From: Enterobacter mori LMG 25706 | GTDB taxonomy: Bacteria; Pseudomonadota; Gammaproteobacteria; Enterobacterales; Enterobacteriaceae | Assembly: GCF_000211415.1 (NCBI RefSeq) | Contig: NZ_AEXB01000122.1 | Location: 1-41,901 of the forward strand | Direction of reading: 5' to 3' | DNA: 41,901 nucleotides | In this document: in pieces, positions 38,788 to 41,901 of the stretch | Position numbering within the stretch: position 1 is the stretch's first letter | Layout: every line of letters begins with the position of its first letter | Translations under genes and position numbers: made by a program | Notes under the pieces: model-generated | What the model was told of the DNA's origin: nothing | Database searches by the model: none | Seen by the model: the letters and a program-made list of their open reading frames with translations, nothing else

Positions 38788-39783
38788 TTATTGTTCTGAG
38801 ATCCAGACCAGCATTTTCAGGCTTGCCGAATAGTAATCATCATTTGCAGTGATGTCGGGCTCGCCGACCATCTGCCCCATCGTTAAATCACGCACTGCCA
38901 GCAGACCGCCTGCCATCATGTAGGGGGCGTATTCATTCGTCGTGACGTTAACCCACGCGGGTGTTTGTTCACGCGGAAACTGACCGAACCAGTCGCGCCA
39001 CGGGGTGAGCAAGGGGCTTTTCGCGTTGGACCAGCTGATGTACAGCGGAATGCGGATGGCGTCATAACTCATGCGGGGCGGCCAGGCGTTTGCGGGGGCC
39101 AGCGTCCCTTTCGTGTCCAGAGAGACCCAGTCGGTTGGCAGATTGGCTTTACCCGACCCCATTTTCTTCAGCAGCCGCTGTCCGTCCTGCGCGAGCTGAT
39201 GCCATATTTGCAAATGGCTGCGGTCAGCAAATGCCTGCCAGGCAGGAAACACGAAGTAGGAAGGATTAAGCACAACGTTATTGTCCAGCTTAAACCCTTG
39301 TGAGCCGGGCAACATCACGCGGTAACCCGCATAGCGGATAACGTTATGGACAAGCAGCGCTTTGGTAATGGCATCCGATGCCGTGCTGTAGCCTTTGTCA
39401 TGCCAGCGCGCGTTCGCTTTTAACAGAGCCCAGGCAATGAGCACATCGCCATCGGAGGCATTGTTTTTGTCGGCAATCGGGTCTGCCTGAGCGGGGTTAT
39501 AACGCCAGTAAAAAAGACCGTTCTCTTTATTCTTCAGCGTACTGTTGGTCCAGTGCCAGAGTTTATCAAAGGTCGCTTTATCATCGTTTGCCACCGCCAT
39601 CAGCATGGCAAAACCCTGGCCTTCGGTATGGGAAACATCACCGTTGCCGGTATCGACGATTCGCCCATCCGGCTTAAAGAAGCGCGCTTTGTAACTCTCC
39701 CAGGCCTGGCCTGCCTGAGAGAAAGGCGTGAACAGCAAACTCATCATGACAGCCAGCGTGGCGCATGCGGGTTTTCGCATCAT
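38788..39783 (-). CDS. celY: Secreted GH8 endoglucanase, CelY-like
   Basis: A second GH8 cellulase, 331 residues, closer by recall to the Dickeya (Erwinia) chrysanthemi endoglucanase CelY (about 332) than to BcsZ. The signal peptide runs to about residue 24 (FSQAG). The catalytic acid is Glu54 (SHTEGQGF), with Asp111/Asp113 in NNASDGD and the SYDAIRIPLYISW segment carrying the base. The start is the first of two adjacent ATGs at 39783; the ribosome site is weak (GGAT). It begins 13 bp after the birA stop and probably shares the murB-birA transcript, an odd location. It is convergent with bcsG. It might trim cellulose made by this cell or digest plant glucan. Confidence 0.92.
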   Translation of the reverse strand: MMRKPACATLAVMMSLLFTPFSQAGQAWESYKARFFKPDGRIVDTGNGDVSHTEGQGFAMLMAVANDDKATFDKLWHWTNSTLKNKENGLFYWRYNPAQADPIADKNNASDGDVLIAWALLKANARWHDKGYSTASDAITKALLVHNVIRYAGYRVMLPGSQGFKLDNNVVLNPSYFVFPAWQAFADRSHLQIWHQLAQDGQRLLKKMGSGKANLPTDWVSLDTKGTLAPANAWPPRMSYDAIRIPLYISWSNAKSPLLTPWRDWFGQFPREQTPAWVNVTTNEYAPYMMAGGLLAVRDLTMGQMVGEPDITANDDYYSASLKMLVWISEQ

Positions 39784-39796
39784 TAATACAATCCGG

Positions 39797-40759
39797 TTAT
39801 TCAGCGCTGCGTAAGGAGATTTCCCCGCCCATCCAGGGTTTGATCGCGCCATCCTGTTCCAGGAGCAGCGCCCCCTGCGCATCAATTCCGCGAGAAATGC
39901 CGTAGATTTCTTTATCCCCAATCAGCAGTTTCACCGGGCGATTGATAAAGTTATCCAGCTTTTCCCAGCGAGACAGGAACGATGCCAGCCCGTCTTGTTC
40001 AAAGAGCCTGAGTGAGCTTCGCAACTCTTTAATCATTCGCGCGGCCAGGATATTGCGGTCGATAGTGATACCCGCTTCCTGCAGGTTAGTCCAGGCCTGG
40101 TTCACCACATCGTTCTGTACATTACGCATCACCATGTTTAACCCGGCACCAATGACGATCTGCGCGGCATCGCCGGTCTTTCCCGTCAGCTCAACCAGAA
40201 TACCCGCCAGTTTTCGATCGTTCAGATAGAGATCGTTAGGCCATTTTACCCGCACCTTATCCGCGCCCAGATCGTGCAGGACTTCCGCCATCACAATCCC
40301 GATGACCAGGCTTAGCCCAACCGCCGCAGCCGGGCCCTGATCGAGTCGCCAGTACATGGACAGGTAGAGATTCGCACCAAACGGCGAGAACCACTTGCGT
40401 CCACGACGGCCGCGACCGGCCTGTTGATATTCAGCAACGCAGGCATCGCCGGATTTCAGTTCAGGCAGGCGATCCAGCAGGTACTGGTTCGTCGAGTCAC
40501 CCACGGGCAGCACCGCAACATTGCCGTGTCCAATCTGGCTGCGGATCGCTTCTTCATTCAGCAATTGAATAGGCTCCGGCAGGCTGTAGCCTTTTCCGGG
40601 AACCGTGAACACATCAACGCCCCAGTCGCGGAGCGTCTGGATATGTTTATTAATGGCAGCACGGCTCATGCCCAACTGCTCACCTAGCTGCTCGCCAGAA
40701 TGAAACTCACCGTCCGCAAGGATGCTAATCAGGGTTAAAGGGATCGTGTTGTCCTTCAT
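39797..40759 (-). CDS. birA: Biotin-[acetyl-CoA-carboxylase] ligase / biotin operon repressor BirA
   Basis: Bifunctional protein: it activates biotin with ATP and attaches it to the AccB subunit of acetyl-CoA carboxylase, and as biotinyl-AMP-bound dimer it represses bio genes. The product is 320 residues (E. coli 321). The N-terminal winged helix (about 20-60, [21 protein letters not shown]), the biotinyl-AMP loop GRGRRGR at 115-121, the catalytic KWPNDLY and the C-terminal SH3-like cap are present. The ATG overlaps the murB stop by 4 bp (ATGA), as expected for the murB-birA pair. In E. coli the next gene is coaA; here it is a cellulase. Confidence 0.97.
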   Translation of the reverse strand: MKDNTIPLTLISILADGEFHSGEQLGEQLGMSRAAINKHIQTLRDWGVDVFTVPGKGYSLPEPIQLLNEEAIRSQIGHGNVAVLPVGDSTNQYLLDRLPELKSGDACVAEYQQAGRGRRGRKWFSPFGANLYLSMYWRLDQGPAAAVGLSLVIGIVMAEVLHDLGADKVRVKWPNDLYLNDRKLAGILVELTGKTGDAAQIVIGAGLNMVMRNVQNDVVNQAWTNLQEAGITIDRNILAARMIKELRSSLRLFEQDGLASFLSRWEKLDNFINRPVKLLIGDKEIYGISRGIDAQGALLLEQDGAIKPWMGGEISLRSAE

Positions 40760-41784
40760 GCGATAGTCTCCACGGCGTTGACTTCACCCGTACGGCCAAT
40801 AAAGCGAACTTCAGGCTCCAGCCAGACGTTAAATTTATCACCCACACGCTGACGGACATGGTGCGCCAGCTTCACAACATCGTCGCTGGTCGCATTCTTT
40901 TGATTGACCAGCACCAGCGCCTGCTGCCGATGAACAGCAGCACCTCCCATCGTGGTGCCTTTTAATTCGCACTGGTCGATAAGCCAACCTGCAGCCAGCT
41001 TCACGCTACCATCCGTTTGAGGATAATGCGGGGCCGTTGGCCAGCCGGTGAGGAATGTTTTCGCGTTTTCGCTGCTGATGACCGGGTTTTTGAAGAAACT
41101 GCCCGCATTTCCGTTCACTTTCGGATCCGGGAGTTTGGTCATTCGCATATGGCAAACTGATTCAAACACGTCGCGCGGGGTGACGGTGGCCGGATCGAGA
41201 CGGGTGAGATCGCCGTAGGTAAGGACCGGGTTCCACTGCTTCCCCAGACGCAGACCAACGGCCACAATGACGAAACGATCCTGGTAGTCATGTTTGAAGA
41301 TACTGTCACGATAGCCAAAGCGGCACTGTTCTGCGGTTAAACGTTGCGCATTTCCCGTTGCCAGTTCAATGCAGTCAACATATTCACAGACGTGTTTTAG
41401 TTCGATGCCGTAGGCACCGATATTTTGAATAGGTGACGATCCAGCGCAGCCTGGGATCAATGCAAGATTTTCCAGGCCGGGCATCCCTTTTTCGAGGGTA
41501 AATTGCACCAGATGGTGCCAGTTTTCTCCGGCCCCCACGTGCAGATGCCAGCTCACTGCGCTCTCTTTAACGTCGATTCCCATGATGCGGTTGACGATCA
41601 CGGTTCCCGCAAAATCATCGAGAAACAGGACATTACTTCCTTCGCCCAGAATCAGTACAGGCTCACCGTTTTCTGTCGCGTTTTGCCATGCATTCAGCAA
41701 CTGCTGAGCATTATCGGCACGTACAATTTGTTTAGCATTACGTTGAATGCCAAAGGTATTCCAGGGCTTAAGGGAGTGGTTCAT
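40756..41784 (-). CDS. murB: UDP-N-acetylenolpyruvoylglucosamine reductase
   Basis: Cytosolic FAD enzyme that reduces UDP-GlcNAc-enolpyruvate to UDP-MurNAc in peptidoglycan synthesis; essential. The product is 342 residues, the E. coli length, starting [13 protein letters not shown] at 41784 with AGGATA upstream. FAD-binding LGEGSNVLF, the [10 protein letters not shown] segment with the catalytic Ser (Ser229 in E. coli) and [12 protein letters not shown] are present. It is first in a murB-birA-celY unit and directly follows an rRNA operon terminator, exactly as murB follows rrnB in E. coli. Confidence 0.97.
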   Translation of the reverse strand: MNHSLKPWNTFGIQRNAKQIVRADNAQQLLNAWQNATENGEPVLILGEGSNVLFLDDFAGTVIVNRIMGIDVKESAVSWHLHVGAGENWHHLVQFTLEKGMPGLENLALIPGCAGSSPIQNIGAYGIELKHVCEYVDCIELATGNAQRLTAEQCRFGYRDSIFKHDYQDRFVIVAVGLRLGKQWNPVLTYGDLTRLDPATVTPRDVFESVCHMRMTKLPDPKVNGNAGSFFKNPVISSENAKTFLTGWPTAPHYPQTDGSVKLAAGWLIDQCELKGTTMGGAAVHRQQALVLVNQKNATSDDVVKLAHHVRQRVGDKFNVWLEPEVRFIGRTGEVNAVETIA

Positions 41785-41813
41785 AGACGCTATCCTGATG
41801 CAAAAACGCGGAT

Positions 41814-41831
41814 AGTTTACCGTATATACGG
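41814..41831 (-). promoter_or_regulatory. Candidate murB -10 box beside a 12-bp palindrome
   Basis: On the minus strand TAAACT (41819-41814) is a fair -10 box 30 bp before the murB ATG. It abuts a perfect 12-bp palindrome CCGTATATACGG (41820-41831). No matching -35 was seen, so the palindrome may bind an activator or be chance. Confidence 0.3.
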
Positions 41832-41875
41832 GGGGATAGGTGATTTGTTTATAGAAACGAGGGGTGTACAAAAAC

Positions 41876-41901
41876 GCAAAAAGGCCATCCTTTCGGATGG
41901 C
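41876..41901 (-). terminator. rRNA operon T2-type terminator
   Basis: On the minus strand GCCATCC-GAAA-GGATGGC is followed by CTTTTTGCG, which is the E. coli rrnB T2 terminator with only the loop changed. It marks the end of an rrn operon whose 5S gene should lie just beyond the right edge. Confidence 0.88.

Overview
The window is chromosomal DNA of an enteric gammaproteobacterium. Nearly every protein can be matched by recall to an E. coli K-12 counterpart of almost the same length, and the gene order largely follows the K-12 prlC-gor-treF-yhjB...bcs segment. The E. coli acid-fitness/ars genes between gor and treF are absent, and there are extra genes typical of the Enterobacter/Lelliottia/Leclercia side of the family. 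The genus is inferred; no database search was possible. No IS, prophage, CRISPR, tRNA or rRNA gene was recognised inside the window, and no gene-free gap exceeds about 260 bp.

Left part (1-7.2 kb): a REP/BIME-type terminator, rsmJ and prlC (minus strand, with a sigma-32-type promoter before prlC), then rlmJ, gor and treF on the plus strand. An accessory patch (7.2-11.4 kb) follows: a membrane protein with a HEPN-like region and an ankyrin-like tail, a GNAT acetyltransferase, a short lysozyme-fold protein that has lost catalytic residues, the LuxR-type regulator yhjB, and an SDR oxidoreductase divergent from the LysR regulator yhjC.

Middle part (11.5-24.5 kb): yhjC, yhjD and yhjE on the plus strand; yhjG (AsmA family) and the c-di-GMP phosphodiesterase pdeH, which has an almost perfect flagellar sigma-28 promoter; kdgK with a KdgR-like box; the M16-like pseudo-peptidase yhjJ; the dicarboxylate carrier dctA; and a second c-di-GMP phosphodiesterase, pdeK/hmsP.

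Right part (24.5-38.8 kb): a complete type II cellulose system. bcsRQABZC runs on the minus strand, with overlapping or closely spaced genes. bcsEFG diverges on the plus strand. BcsA/B synthesise and translocate glucan, BcsQ/R/E/F assemble and regulate the complex, BcsC is the outer-membrane exit, BcsZ is the periplasmic cellulase and BcsG adds phosphoethanolamine. PdeH and PdeK next door can lower the c-di-GMP that activates BcsA.

Far right (38.8-41.9 kb): a second GH8 cellulase (CelY-like) lies 13 bp behind birA, preceded by murB. The window ends in a hairpin matching the rrnB T2 terminator, so an rRNA operon should begin just outside. In E. coli rrnB-murB-birA lies far from bcs and is followed by coaA, so the bcsG/celY/birA junction is a synteny break. 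A GC-rich palindromic repeat sits in all four convergent gene gaps that have a spacer (treF/HEPN gene, yhjE/yhjG, kdgK/yhjJ, bcsG/celY). The best candidates for new biology are the 7.2-10.7 kb accessory patch and the celY-birA junction.
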